Shown piece by piece: positions 12,951 to 25,405 of a DNA stretch of 64,000 nt. The notes below the pieces were generated by a model. The model saw nothing but the letters and a program-made list of their open reading frames with translations. It made no database searches and had not been told where the DNA came from. The DNA is from Dreissena polymorpha (Eukaryota > Mollusca > Bivalvia > Myida > Dreissenidae), in assembly GCF_020536995.1 (NCBI RefSeq), contig NC_068359.1, positions 80,984,454 to 81,048,453 on the forward strand, in the 5' to 3' direction. Positions within the stretch are counted from its first letter, which is position 1; each line of letters starts with the position of its first letter. The translations under genes were made by a program, and so were the position numbers.

Positions 12951-13034
12951 CATTTATTTTTAGATTATGGCATTAGCCAATCAGAACTCTTGTTATATTT
13001 GCCTTTTGGTGCGAAACTGGTTTGTTTGGAAAAA

Positions 13035-13106
13035 ATGGCTGCCGCCATGATGGTGCCTTTTTCACATCTTCTGCAAGTTTATGTGACGACCTGTTTAAAA
13101 TTTTAA
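13035..13106 (+). CDS. possible short first exon or small ORF downstream of the palindrome array
   Basis: An ATG in fair context opens a 23-codon frame beginning MAAAMMVPF, 60 bp after a CCAAT word. A donor-like GTAAGTGC follows at about 13120, after the stop, so this could be a 5' leader or first exon with a short upstream ORF. No downstream exon was identified, and the next recognisable sequence is a truncated LINE. Existence as a gene is speculative. Confidence 0.15.
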   Translation: MAAAMMVPFSHLLQVYVTTCLKF

Positions 13107-13362
13107 CATTGACACGCGGTAAGTGCTTTATATTTTGGCTGCAAACTAGTCGATTAAAAATTGTTGCCATTCGCTTAATAAGAAAATCGATCATAAATGT
13201 CTAACGGCTGTTAAAACTTTTGCGACGCTGACTGATAAGAATTGCTCAATGGGTGCGCAAGTGTAGGTTCTCTGTTTCTATCGATTTACTTTCTTAATGA
13301 TTCTTAAAAATTGCTTCCGTCACAGGTGCCGATTGCCTGTGATTGTGCCTTTCTGGTTAACA

Positions 13363-14800
13363 TTCTGGTGATGAAGAAGTTAAATTATTAGGTGTCACAA
13401 TCGATTTTCAACTTAAATTTAATAGCCATATATCTAACATATGTAAAAAAGCCTCAAGGCAATTAAATGTTTTGAAAAGAATTGGAAAACACCTTTGTAA
13501 ATTAGGTAAACTAACCATCTATCATTCTTTTATCCTATCTAGTTTTAACTATTGTCCTGTAGTATGGCATTACTGTGGGGAAGTAAATACAAAGAAAATG
13601 GAAAAAATTCAAGAGAGAGCATTAAGATTTATTTATGACGATTATGTTTCAACTTATGACGATTTATTGAATAAGTCAAAGTTGCCTTCATTAAAAATTA
13701 GGAGACTAAGATCAATTATTTTGGAAACATTTAAAATAGTCAATAATCAAACTCCAATTTATCTTAATGACCTTGTAAATCTTAAATCTAATTCCTATTC
13801 TTTTAGATACACCAGAACTGCTGAAATCCCCCAAGTAAGAACATCAAGTTACGGCATCAACTCTTTCCGTTTCGGAGCTGCCAAACTGTGGAACTCTCTC
13901 CCCCAACATTTCAGGGACCAATTACAATTCAACCAGTTCTCCAGTTTGGTTAGCTCATGGGACGGTGAGAGCTGCCGCTGCTCCTATTGCATGTATCAAA
14001 CATAGTTGCTAAATTTTGCTTTTTGTTGTTGCTTGCATGCTCTATGTTTTCATGCATACTGTGATATAAGCTTGTTCATGCAACGAAACTGATTATTATT
14101 AAATATGTTAGTTGCTTAAAAAATCTTTTTATTTGGCTTTTTGTTGCTAGCTCGTTTAAGGTGCTACATTTTTTTAGATTTTGTTGCTTGCTTGCTTTTG
14201 TGTTGCATGCACACTGTGATATACGCTTTTCTTTTTACTCATGCAACGAACCTGATTTTAATATAAATATGTAAGTTAAATCATTATAAGTAAAATATAC
14301 TTTCATTAAATATGTAAGTGTTTAAATTTTGGCTTTTTGTTGCTTGCTTGTTTAGGTTGCTAAAATTTTGGCTGCTTGTTGCTTGCATGTTTCTTATGTT
14401 TCATGCACACTGTGATATATGCTTTTTTATAAATAAGCTTAATCAATATTAAGTAAATATTCTTTCATCACAACTATTGTAAATCCTTTAAGTAAATAAT
14501 TATGTTTTAATTACAAGCTTACTTTTTTATGTGTTTATATCTTTTATATAGCTGCTAAATTATATTATATAGTTGCTTAGTTATTTTATAGTTGCTAAGT
14601 TATTATCATGTGCTTTGTTAGTAAACTAAATATGCCTTTGATATTTTAACAAGAAATATGAAAATTTATTTATTTATTTATGCCTTGTACATAACCATAT
14701 TACTATTTATATGTGTCGGTCAATAGCTATACATAGCTAATGTTATACTGTTATTTATTGTTAACCGACTTGACATAAAAGTTTGTATCTTGTATCTAAC
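13363..14800 (+). mobile_element. 5'-truncated non-LTR retrotransposon (CR1/Jockey-like), 3' end
   Basis: An open frame from about 13363 to 14005 encodes the C-terminal end of a LINE reverse transcriptase polyprotein. It shows KLLGVTID, FNSHISNICKKA, FILSSFNYCPVVW, KIQERALRFIY, FGAAKLWNSLP and a terminal CRCSYC. These are the usual post-RT blocks of CR1/Jockey-type LINEs. The catalytic RT core and endonuclease are missing, so the copy is 5'-truncated. The 3' UTR contains three diverged repeats built around TTGTTGCTTGC and CACACTGTGATATA (about 14010, 14160 and 14330). It ends in TTGTATCTTGTATC, a short tandem tail typical of the group. Confidence 0.8.
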
Positions 14801-15168
14801 ATTGTTTACGTTTCTCGTTCTCCCCATACATGTATATTTGCTGTCCTAACTTTTACAATTATCCAAAATATCATGTCTGTTAACCAGTTCTCAGTGCCCC
14901 AGATAAGCTGGGTATCTGCGTCTTTCACCCTATTAAAATGTTTAAAAATGCAAAGAAATACAATATCATGAGTATTGAAAACGCAACCAATTTGACTTTT
15001 ACGCAAATTCGTCAAATTAACGATACAAAACTTCGATTAAAAATGATTTGCTCATTTTAGGTATTTTCTCTTTGGAATTATTATCGTAACGCGGTGACGC
15101 TTACATTCAGCAAGCTCAGCAAACGGTCATTGTTATTCAAACGCTATGCGTTTTCAATCTGACATAAT

Positions 15169-15420
15169 TTGTCGCTCATTGTGCATGTATTTGTAAAGCG
15201 TCTGTACTTTCAGTTTCTATTACGATGCGAAATAAAAATAGCTAAGAGAGGTCGAAAGACGTCCGAGAATGTTGCGCCAAAATATCAGCCGATCGCAAGT
15301 TTTTTCGAATCAAGAAAGCAAGAGCCAATAAGTGCCGAATCATTCGTGTTATCGATTTTGTTAGAAACTGTGTATACAGCAGTTGAGTTGACATCCAAAA
15401 AAATTATGGAAAGTCTGTGA
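15169..15420 (+). CDS. unassigned 83-residue open frame
   Basis: The second half (RGRKTSENVAPKYQPIASFF onward) has a protein-like composition resembling the basic leader of hAT/ZNF862-type transposase-derived proteins. No domain is identifiable, no splice site was fixed, and the N-terminal third looks non-coding. It may be a remnant exon. Confidence 0.2.
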   Translation: MSLIVHVFVKRLYFQFLLRCEIKIAKRGRKTSENVAPKYQPIASFFESRKQEPISAESFVLSILLETVYTAVELTSKKIMESL

Positions 15421-15729
15421 CTTAACAAACCTGTCAAAAGTATAAAAAGGCATGCCATTGGTTAGAAATTGTCGACATTTTTTAAAAGTTTATATCATGG
15501 ACAGTTTCAAGGATTAAAGATATTAGGAAACATCAGTTTATTAAAATTTATGATGATAGTTTACAGTTCTATTCCAGTGTGCAGCGTCAACGGAAGTAAA
15601 TCAGCAATTTTTTTAAGGTATGCATTTTTATTACTCATTTCACTCTATATGAAGAATGAAATCACCCTATTTTTCAAAATCAATGGTTGAAAACCCTATT
15701 TCCCAAATTATTATCTGGGGCACTGAGTT

Positions 15730-16356
15730 CTTGAGGACTTTTCTCAATTTCAATGTAAATTATTTTTCACCGAGGCCAATTAGGCCAAAAAGAAAAATAG
15801 TTGTGTTTCAGGTCACCTCCTGAAAAAAAGTAGGGTCGGTAGGTAGGAAAAACTTATTATTATTTAAAATTCTTTTTATTTTTCATGTTTTCCATAAATC
15901 AGTGTAAAGTGTTGAACACTGTTCTAATATCTAAATAACAACTTTTGAATGACCCACGTACATTTGTTCAAAACATATTAAATTAAAAATTAATATTTAT
16001 TATAATGTGATACATTGTAATGGTTTAATTATACTCTTAGCATTGAAGTGCAATTTTATGCCTGGGACTTCCAAAATTTAATGCTTACAAATGGCTAACA
16101 TGAGGAGGCTGAACTCAAAGGTCAAAGTCGCACTTACAGGTCAATAGTAAAATATGGCTATTAACAGGTTGTGTTTGACATGAGCGTAGTTTTGAGACAA
16201 AAGTGGAATGTGGGGGCAACTGTGCCTTATGAACACGTCTTTTTTTTTAGGTCTATCATATTTTTCTTTTACTAAGTTCATGCCTTCTATCAGGTAAATT
16301 TGTGTCCGTGAACTCATATGAGCTCTTAAGGGCCATCTTGGCCTGCTTGTTATGTT
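15730..16356 (+). mobile_element. remnants of dispersed repeats; 3' terminus of a CTTGTT-ending element
   Basis: The right end reads GGGCCATCTTGGCCTGCTTG then TTATG: a GGCC stem-loop followed by CTTGTT, as in the other elements here. At 15780-15850 there is a separate AT-rich repeat with GGGTCGGTAGGTAGG. The body between is not assignable. Confidence 0.35.
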
Positions 16357-16856
16357 AAATAGCTACTTTATTTCAAAAATCTGTAAAATTGATAATTTTT
16401 AAATGTGTGAAAACAACACAGACTTCAATTGGTATTAGTCTAATTAAGTCTACAACAAACATTTGACATTTTGCAATACATGTATAGCAAAACCATAATT
16501 TATATTTAATGAAATTTTATATAATACAGTTCAGAAAATGTCAATATGTGTGTCACACAAATAATAGAACATACATTATGCCACAGTGGATGATTGGTGT
16601 TTGAGACGCAGTTCGGAAGACGCGCAAAAGCAACTCACAAAGTGTTGATTATTTTAGTGTTTATTTTCATAAAGTACTCAAATAACAGCAATAATAACAA
16701 TTATCTTTAGATAACACGGTTCTGACACACAGTATTAATTGTTTAGTTAAATTAATGTTTGTTTAGAAGCAATGTTTTCTTGTTATGTTTAATGCAATTT
16801 ATATATGTATCACAGAATAACACAAAGTCAAGTAAACAAGGACTTGACACATTTTT

Positions 16857-17519
16857 ATCCCCCGCCAAAGGCGGAGGGATATAGTTTTGGTGTTGTCCGT
16901 CAGTCTGTCATCTGTTAGTCCGTCCATCACAAACTTTTCAGGTCTATATCTCAGAAACTATAATTATAAGATTGCATCATGAAACTTAATGAATTTATAG
17001 ATATCAATGAGGAGAAGTGCCGTGCAGAAGAACCATAACCCTACACTTTCTTAAATAAGGGTTATTGCTCTTTGTTGTTTTTGTATGATGTAACTTTTCA
17101 GGGCTATATCTCAGACACGATACAAGATTTCAACATGAAACTTCATGGATGTATAGATATTAATGAGGAGAAGTGCCATTCACAAGAACCATAACCCTTT
17201 ACTTTCTTAAATGAGAGTTATTGCCATTTGTTGTTTTTGTATGATGTAACTTTTCAGGGCTATATCTCAGATATGATACAAGTTTTCAACATGAAACTTC
17301 ATGGGCGTATAGATATTAATAAGGAGAAGCTCCATGCACAAGAACCATACTCCTACACTTTCTTAAATAAGAGATATTGCCCTTTGTTTTTTTGTATGAT
17401 GTAACTACAAAAAAGTAAGAAAAGGCACAACCCTACAAATAAGCTTTCTTTTAGTTATTCACCCATCAATAAACAAAATTTATTTGGTGGGGGATATCAA
17501 TTAAACGAATTTTCTTGTT
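16857..17519 (+). mobile_element. element C: hairpin-started, 158-bp central tandem repeats
   Basis: It begins with the hairpin CCCCCGCC-AAA-GGCGGAGGG followed by ATATAGTTTTGG and GTCCGTC. Three central repeats of 156-160 bp follow (AACTTTTCAG at about 16932, 17092 and 17248), each with CATGAAACTT. It ends TTTTCTTGTT at 17519 after a weak stem-loop. There is no coding capacity. The architecture fits a non-autonomous Helentron-like (HINE) element by analogy, not by homology search. Confidence 0.55.
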
Positions 17520-18545
17520 GTTTATATTATAAAAGTGAGGACTTCATATAAAATTTATTTATCAAAATGAAGACTTGCCCTAAATTAGTTGTTTGCAAAT
17601 AAGAATTTTCCCCAAAAATCTTTATATAATTTAAAGTGAGGACTTAAGACACACAATTCATTTGATGAAAATAAAGACTTGTCCTACAATTTATTTTTTT
17701 TGAAAATAATAATTTTCTCAAATAAATGTGAGAACTTGATACACAATTCATTTGATCAAAATAATACTTTTCCTTCAATTACAATGTAGTTTTTTTTTGT
17801 TAAATAAGATTTTTCTCAAAAACATTCTAATCAATCAAAATGAGGACTTTACACAGAACTTATTTTATTATAAAAGTGAGGACTTGACACACAGATTGAT
17901 TTATCATAAAAGTGAGGACTTAATGCACACTTCATTTTATCAAAATGATGATTTCCCCTTTAATTAGTTTTTTTCAAAATAAGATCTTTCTTAAAAAAAG
18001 TATTTGCAATCAAAATGGGGACTTTACACAAAACTTATTTTATTATAAAAGTAAGGACTTGACACACATATTGATTTATCATAAAAGTGAGGACTTAATG
18101 CACACTTCTTTTTATCAAAATGATGACTTGCCCTTCAATTAGGTTTTTTTAAAATAAGAACTTTCTCAAAAAAATTATTTGCAATCAAAATAAGGACTTT
18201 ACACAAAACTTATTTTATTATAAAAGTGAGGACTTGACATACAATTGATTTATCATAAAAGTGAGGACTTGATACACACTTCATTTTATCAAAATGATAA
18301 CTCCAGTTTTTTAAAATAAGAACTTTCTCAAAAAAAATCTTATCAATCAAAATGAGGACTTTACACAAAACTTATTTTATTATAAAAGTGAGGACTTGAC
18401 ATACAATTGATTTATCATAAAAGTGAGGACTTGATACACAATTCATTTTATCAAAATGATGACTTGCCCTTCAAATAGGGTTTTTGAAAATAAGAATTAA
18501 CCTCCAAAAACTCTTTATTTCATCAAAATGAGGACTTAACATACA
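17520..18545. repeat. GAGGACTT tandem array
   Basis: The core AAAAGTGAGGACTTGACA or AAAATGAGGACTT recurs roughly every 40 bp. It is arranged in a larger unit of about 162-175 bp, seen from GGACTTTACACA at 17844, 18019, 18194 and 18356. Copies are AT-rich and diverged. Two open frames through it (17752-18142) are by-products of the repeat. Confidence 0.8.
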
Positions 18546-18626
18546 ATTCTTGGCAAGCATGTCTTATGAATCATTTCCTGAATACAATAATTAGATGGAC
18601 ACTGGACAGTTATGTAGATTGATGTT

Positions 18627-18921
18627 GTGATTAAACATGGCTTTCGATTTTGTGATGCAGGAGATCATGCCAATGATTCACCATTAGAAGACATGACGGT
18701 AACAGTGGTCCAGAACTTGGCTCAACCAGAGTTCCACCAACATTGCAACATGCACACAACCAGCAAAACATACCAAGGTACTTGGGAGAGAAAATATTTG
18801 GTGCTCATATTCAACCATTCTTGTAAAACTTCAACGCGGACAAGTTTATGGAAGTTGTGACAAAGGATTGCTCTCTTTCTTGTGAAACAGCTGGTAAGGC
18901 TGGTGATGCCCCATTGCACTA
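18627..18921 (+). other. possible isolated exon, unassigned
   Basis: A stretch after GATGCAG|GAGATCATG reads as a less AT-rich, exon-like segment with more than one open frame (for example LEDMTVTVVQNLAQ in one and RYLGEKIFGAHIQP in another). No family is recognised and no partner exons were found. Confidence 0.15.
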
Positions 18922-18959
18922 GAAGACATTAATTTTTAGCTTGACTATTGTATATGAAA

Positions 18960-21240
18960 TATATATAGTGGAGCTATCCTACTTAACCCGGGATCGGCTT
19001 CCCGTAAGCGTAAGAGTGCAAATGTTAAAGTTTGCGTACTACCCCAAATATTTCCTATGTCCCTTGACAAATTTCTTAAATATTTTGCATACTTCTTTAC
19101 CAACATGACCCCAACTTACAAACAAGAGCAGACAACTGTATCAATCATTTTGTAAGAATAATGGCCTTTTTTCCACTTAGAATATGCATATTATTAATAA
19201 CTCTATGTAAAAGTTTGCGAACCACCCCAAATATTTCCTATGTCCCTTGACATATTGCTTTAATATTGTGCATACTTTTTTACCAACATGACTCAAATTT
19301 GACCCTGCCTTGGGGGGTCAAAAAATTGAAAATTTGCTTATTATATAAAGCCTATTTTGTGAAAACTTTAAAAATCTTTACATCCATAACCATTGTGCCT
19401 AGGGCTACCAAATTTGGTATGTAGTGACATCTAATAGTCCTCTACCAAGCTTGTTCAAATTATGCCCCTGCGGTCAAATTTGACCCTGCCCCGGGGGTGT
19501 CAAAAATCGAAAATTTGCTTATATAAGGCCTATTTTGTGCAAACTTTAAAAATCCTCTTGTCCTAACCGTATGGCATAGGGCTACCAAATTTGGTATGTA
19601 ATGACATCTTATGGTCCTCTTCCAAGTTTGTTCAAATTAAGCCCCTGGGATCAAATTTGACCGTTCCCCAGGGGTCACAAAATTGAACATATGCTTATAT
19701 TGGGCCCATTTTGTGCAAACTATAAAAATCTTCTTGTCCATAAGCATTGGGCCTATTTCTACTAGATTCGGTAGGTAGTGAAATATATTAGTTCTCTACC
19801 TAGTTTGTTCAAATTATGCCCCTGGGAACAAATTTGACCTTGCTCCAGGGGTCACACAAATGAACATATGCTTAAATAAGGCCTATTGTGTGCAAACTTT
19901 AAAAATCTTCTTGTTCTCAATTATAGAGCCTAGGGCTGCTAAATTTGGCATGTAGTGATATCTAATAGTCCTCTACCAAATTTGTTCAAATTATTTCCCT
20001 GGGCTTAAATTTGACCCGGCCCGGGGGGTCACAAAACTGAACAAATGACGTTTACCAGTGGAGATTACTGCGGCCGTTTGGCTGTGACCAACAACAACAT
20101 CAACATCTTGTAAACATGAGATAAAACCCTGTAATTTAGTGCCATTTTAGGTCAGATGGTGACTGCTTACAAAGGCATTGAAGTAAGAACATGTGTTATG
20201 AATGTTTTTCTTACAAACTGAAAAAAGTCGGGTTTTATTTAAATATGTTGAAAGTGACCATATATCCGGATGAAAATATTTTGGATGACATGTTAATTTC
20301 ATGTCTTTTTTTGTAGTGTTAAAACCAGTTTAATAATATATTATTGATTTTAAAAACACAACTTCCATGAACATAATAATTTCAAGAAAAGTCAATATAT
20401 GATACTGCACGGTAAACTCAAACTTTGTATCCAAGAGAAGGTGTTGAAATTAATGAAGTGCAATGTTCTTAACTATCATATATGCTGCTTTTTAATAACT
20501 AATGATTCATTGTTCCATTTGTGAATCGTGTTTCATGAATTGTGGATATGATTGTCAATTGCTCAACAATCCATATATATTTCTGACCATTTTATAATTT
20601 TCTTAATATAAGTTATGAATTGATCTTAGAAGTCAAATGTATTACTTTATTAAAAACATTTATAAATATAAAGAAATAATCTTTAGATTATCATAATATT
20701 CTCAGGCCTGTTGGTCTAAGGGATGTGTGGGTTGATGAGCAATTTCTCCTTTTATCACAATTATTTCTACCCTACCTGATCATTTCCTTCATATTCCATT
20801 TTAATTTAATTGACATCTGCAACCTCTTTCAAATTGGGAAAGTCCAAAATGTGTCATTTGGTAAAGGTTGAAGGCATTTTGATTCCTATGGGTCTTGAGA
20901 ATCTGTTTCAAATCAAATGCGTAGATTTGATCGTCAGCGTCTAAAAATATGTGAAATAGAAAGAACGACAATATCTTTTGGAGAGATAAATGTACCTACG
21001 TTATAAGCAAAGGACCTGTGCAACAATTCCCGGGCTTTTAAGTCTGTTTAGTTAACACGGTAGTAACTTTTTCCATTTATAAAAATGCTCACCCTTCCAA
21101 CTTTAAACCCCCAGTGGGACGAGGGATAGAAAGAGAAAGTCACATGCTTGAGTACATTTCAACCCATGCGCATTGCACGTTTTTTTTCGCAAAGAAAAAA
21201 CAGTGGAGCCATACAGGGCCATCATGGCCCTCTTGTTTTG
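18960..21240 (+). mobile_element. element E: ~178-bp central repeats, 3' GGGCCATCATGGCCC stem-loop
   Basis: The left end is near AGTGGAGCTATCC. Central repeats of 177-181 bp are marked by CAAATTTGACC at about 19294, 19475, 19652, 19829 and 20006, each with TACCAAATTTGGTATGTAGT. The right end at 21240 is a perfect stem-loop GGGCCATCATGGCCC followed by TCTTGTTTT. The 20050-21180 interior has no recognised gene. Confidence 0.5.
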
Positions 21241-22309
21241 AATATACAGTTATTATATATGACTTATTACTTATTAAAGATCTTTGCTAAAAGAATATAC
21301 AAACAAGGGTAGACTTAATATCTCGGCCATCAAAACTGATTTATATAGTTATCATTATAGTATTCAGATATTACATACTGATATCCATACACAAATTCTG
21401 GCATTCATTTATTTTCATTGTCTTGACACATTCTTCCAACAAATAACCACTTACTGTTAGATCAGCAATATTCGGACAGGTAAACTCTATCAAAAACCAT
21501 GGTAAAGTCTAACCCCATTATTGCAGTTTATGGTTTATGTATAAATATGTGAAGTACATGTATGATTATAAAATTAAGAAATTTAGAAGCACAAGATAAT
21601 GTATCACTTGTGACCAACTCAATAGCTTTACAATAATTTTGCAAAACAGAAATGTACATGGAGTATCAAATTTAACTTAGATTGATTGGAATGTGAAATA
21701 CATTTTTAAAAGCTGAATAACAGATCTATTAACATATTTCTCTCTGACAATACTAATGGCACAAACTTGGCATTGCTTATTTGATGACTTGAATTGATAA
21801 CACTCTTAAATAATTATAATGGACATGCTATGCCTTAAAAATGTTCTTTGGTCCAATTATGACATTTAAAAATTATTCAGTACCCATGCTTCAATAGCTT
21901 GTATAATCAGATTACCCTACCCATTGAATACCTGAACATTGTAATATATTTATAAGATATAATCGCTCCGCAAATTTCTTTGTGTGAGTGTAGTGTCCGG
22001 CAATTTGAAAAAGATCTACAATAAATTGAATTTCTTTCATATCATACCTGCCAAATCACTCGAAGCCTTTGACTAGTAATGGCTGCAATATGAGAACCAT
22101 AGCTGAAACTTTCAATTTAAAATCCACTGGTGATCAGCAATTTAACGAACTTGTTCGAACATTTGGCCATTATTGAGGAGGGCATATATTAGTCACACCT
22201 TACCTCTAATTCTGAGTTCTTGTGTGTGTATGTGTGTGAGTATTCTGTATGAAATTAGTATCATCTCTGTAATTTGTGCATTCTTAGAAGGATTTCAATG
22301 TCATTTCAT
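21241..22309. other. non-coding, nothing recognised
   Basis: AT-rich DNA between elements E and D. I see no open frame or repeat of note. Confidence 0.4.
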
Positions 22310-23395
22310 ATTTATGCCCCCCTTCGAAGAAGAGGGGGTATATTGCTTTGCACATGTCGGTTGGTCGGTCGGTCTGTCTGTCGGTCGGTCCGTCCACCAG
22401 GTGGTTTCCGGATGATAACTCAAGAATGCTTAGGCCTAGGATCATGAAACTTCATAGGTACATTGATCATGACTTGCAGATGACCCTTATTGATTTTGAG
22501 GTCACTAGGTCAAAGGTCAAGGTCACTGTGACCCGAAATAGTAAAATGGTTTCCGGATGATAATTCAAGAACGCTTATGCCTAGGATCATGAAACTTGAT
22601 AGGTAGATTGATCATGACTCACATATGACCCCTATTGATTTTCAGGTCACTAGGTCAAAGGTCAAGGTCACAGTGTCCCGAAATAGTCAAATGGTTTCCG
22701 GATGATAACTCAAGAATGCTTATGCCTAGGATTATGAAACTTGATAGGTACATTGATCGTGACTCGCAGATGACCCCTATAGATTTTGAGGTCACTGGGT
22801 CAAAGGTCAAGGTCACTGTGACCCGAAATAGTAAAATGGTTTCCGGATGATAACTCAAACGCTTATGCCTAGGATCATGAAACTTGATAGGTAGATTGAT
22901 CATGACTCGCAGATGACCCCTATTGATTTTCAGGTCACTAGGTCAAAGGTCACGGTCACAGTGACCCGAAATAGTAAAATGGTTTCCGGATGATAACTCA
23001 AGAACGCTTATGCCTAGGATCATGAAACTTCATAGGTAGATTGATCATGACTCGCAGATGACCCCTATTGATTTTGAGGTCACTCGGTCAAAGGTCAAGG
23101 TCACGGTGACCCGAAATAGTAAAATGGTTTCCGGATAATAACTCACGAACGCTTATGCCTAGGATCATGAAACTTGATAGGTACATTGATCATGACTGGC
23201 AGATGACCCCTATTGATTTTGAGGTCACTAGGTCAAAGGTCAAGGTCACAGTGACTCGAAATAGTAAAATGGTTTCCCGATGATAACTCAAGAAAGCTTA
23301 TGGCTAGGATCATGAAACTTCATAGGTACATTGATCATGACTCGCAGATGACCCCTATTGATTTTCAGGTCACTAGGTCAAAGGTCAAACATTTT
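22310..23395 (+). mobile_element. element D, 5' part: seven 145-bp central repeats
   Basis: It starts with the hairpin CCCCCCTTC-GAA-GAAGAGGGGG followed by TATATTGC and GGTCGGTCGGTC. Seven highly similar units follow, starting GGTTTCCGGATGATAAC, at about 22403, 22548, 22693, 22838, 22981, 23126 and 23271. The period is 145 bp with one 143-bp unit. Each unit has ATCATGAAACTT and AGGTCACTAGGTCAAAGGTC. Low divergence points to recent array growth. Short open frames (TRSKVKVTVTRNSKMVSG) are repeats of the unit, not genes. Confidence 0.7.
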
Positions 23396-23490
23396 TACAA
23401 AATGGCTGTCACTACAACTGAGAGCCCATATTTTATATTTGCCTGACTACAGTACAGACACAGTGTACTTAAACAAAAAAGCCCGTCTCG

Positions 23491-23793
23491 ATGGGTGACA
23501 CTTCCCGGGGGATGGACACGCTACTTACCGCGTTGTTTGGCCGTCATTCACCTTGTTTCGCGATGGAAAGGAGTCTGCAACATGGGAATCGTAAATATGC
23601 ATTCCGCAAACTAGGATACATTGTAAATAACCGAAATAATAAATATTCGGCCGATGGGGAAATGGCAAAAAATGACTTCGCAAACTGGAAATCTGAAATT
23701 CAAAATTCAGCAATCCGGTACAAAGATAGCGACGATCACAGCTTCATTGCTTTATTTGTCCGTTTCACTGATTTTAGATTTTTAACTGTGTAG
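23491..23793 (+). CDS. hypothetical 100-residue protein
   Basis: An uninterrupted ATG-to-stop frame begins MGDTSRGMDTLLTALFGR and has a mixed hydrophilic composition. A canonical AATAAA lies 52 bp after the stop (23845-23850). No membrane segment, signal peptide or known domain is visible. It lies directly downstream of the element D array, so it may be repeat-derived. The isolated ORF plus poly(A) signal is the only support. Confidence 0.25.
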   Translation: MGDTSRGMDTLLTALFGRHSPCFAMERSLQHGNRKYAFRKLGYIVNNRNNKYSADGEMAKNDFANWKSEIQNSAIRYKDSDDHSFIALFVRFTDFRFLTV

Positions 23794-23859
23794 AGGTTAA
23801 ACCACTTTCGACAGCTAATTGGTGTTTATCTGTTGTGTAATGTCAATAAAGTTGTGAAA

Positions 23860-24626
23860 AACTAAAGAGTCAGTGTTTATTACATGTATTCCCTATCAGG
23901 GCTGTATGTATAAGAAAAATAAATGAAATTATGAAGATGATTTATATACATGCTAACTCAGTGTAACTGTTAACAGATATTCATTTTCATTTTTACCCGT
24001 TACGGTTATCAGAAAGTCCCCAGGAAGCACTTTTTTTTCATAATTTGTATGACACAATAAAACATTTTTTGTACATGATCGTATTGCATGTAATCTAAAT
24101 AAAATTTGCTCGTCCAATGAAAGTTGTGTCCCATAATGCATTGTACTCTTTACACTTCTGATGAATGGTGTAGGCCTCAGATTTTGGCTCTTTGAGAAAA
24201 AAAACTGTTGAAAACATGCCCCCGGGGTTAATTTTTGGCCATGCCCCATTACCCAGGTGAGTGATAAAGGGCATTTTTTCAATCTTGTCTAAAAAAATTC
24301 ATAAATATAACAATGTTTCATTATAAATTTCTGCTTGAAAAGAGAGAATATGTATTGCTTAAATAAGGTTTATAATATATTAAAAACAGCGTTATTACAT
24401 GTATACCCCTTTAAGCTACTGTAATCATTTAGTTCAGAAACATTTCAAACAGCTTTATGGGGAACAAAATAATGTTCTATGGTCCAACCAGTTTGTATAA
24501 TGTTTTAAAACTATTCAATATTCCCCACAGGATTTTGAAAAGCTCAACAAATGAGATATTTGACACCTAAAGAAGATTCCATTGTCTGAAATAGACATGC
24601 TCAAATATCCACAAATTTTTTTTATG
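23860..24626. other. non-coding, nothing recognised
   Basis: AT-rich DNA. A minus-strand open frame at 23953-24282 has no family features and is probably fortuitous. Confidence 0.35.
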
Positions 24627-25150
24627 CTCCCCCAAAATTTATTTTGGGGGGAGCATATTGTCGCCGCTTCTTCTGTTCGTCTGTGTGTCCGTCCGTGCAC
24701 AATTTTTGTCCGGGCTATTTCTCAGCAACTCATGACTGGAATTCAATGAAACTTTATGGGAAGTTTCACTACCAAGAGGAGATGTGCATATTATCAGCAG
24801 GTTCTGGTCGGATGATTTTTCACAGAGTTATGGCCCTTTGAAATTTTCCATTAACTGTACATATAGTGCAATTCTTGTCCGGGCTATTTCTCAGCAACTA
24901 ATGACCGGAATTCAATGAAACTTTATGGGATGCTTCAATACCAAGAAGAGATGTGCTTATTATTAGCCGGATCTGGTCGGATGTATATTCACAGAGTTAT
25001 GGCCCTTTGAAATTTTCTATAAAGCAATTATTGTCCCCCCAACTACTGTGCCCTCAAGATGTTTCCTTTTATCTGAATATATAGTGCAATATTGTGACAA
25101 AAAAAACCTTTGGGGAGCATTGATCACCGGTCTCCGACGGTTTCTTGTTT
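24627..25150 (+). mobile_element. element B: CCCCCAAAA hairpin, 169-bp repeats
   Basis: The 5' hairpin pairs GCTCCCCCAAAA with TTTTGGGGGGAGC, followed by ATATTGTCGCC and GTCCGTCCGTG. Two repeats (GTCCGGGCTATTTCTCAGC at 24708 and 24877, period 169 bp) contain CAATGAAACTTTATGGGA, and a third is partial. The right end is ACCG...CGGT followed by TTCTTGTTTT. This element is short and nearly complete. Confidence 0.6.
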
Positions 25151-25405
25151 TATTATGGTTCCTTTAAGCTGAATAATGTTCAATATGATATTTAAGCAAA
25201 TTAGCCAATGGTTTATTTAACCCATTCCAATAAGAATTGGAAACTTATCAACATTTTATTTGTATAACTTTATGTGCAATTTGCATATCAGATTTTTGTG
25301 AATTAGTAGCTTTGATATTGCATTTGTTTAATTACTGTAATTTAAATCATACTTACAAAACCTTTAAAATCAATGCTATTAAGTTTCTATATATGAAGAA
25401 GACGA

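Noticed and set aside
22348-22903. Repeated frames TRSKVKVTVTRNSKMVSG as a possible repeat protein
   Set aside because: The 145-bp unit length is not a multiple of three and the frames change between units; it is a non-coding array.
23953-24282. 109-residue minus-strand open frame
   Set aside because: Composition and context look non-coding, there are no splice or poly(A) signals in register, and it shows no recognised motif.
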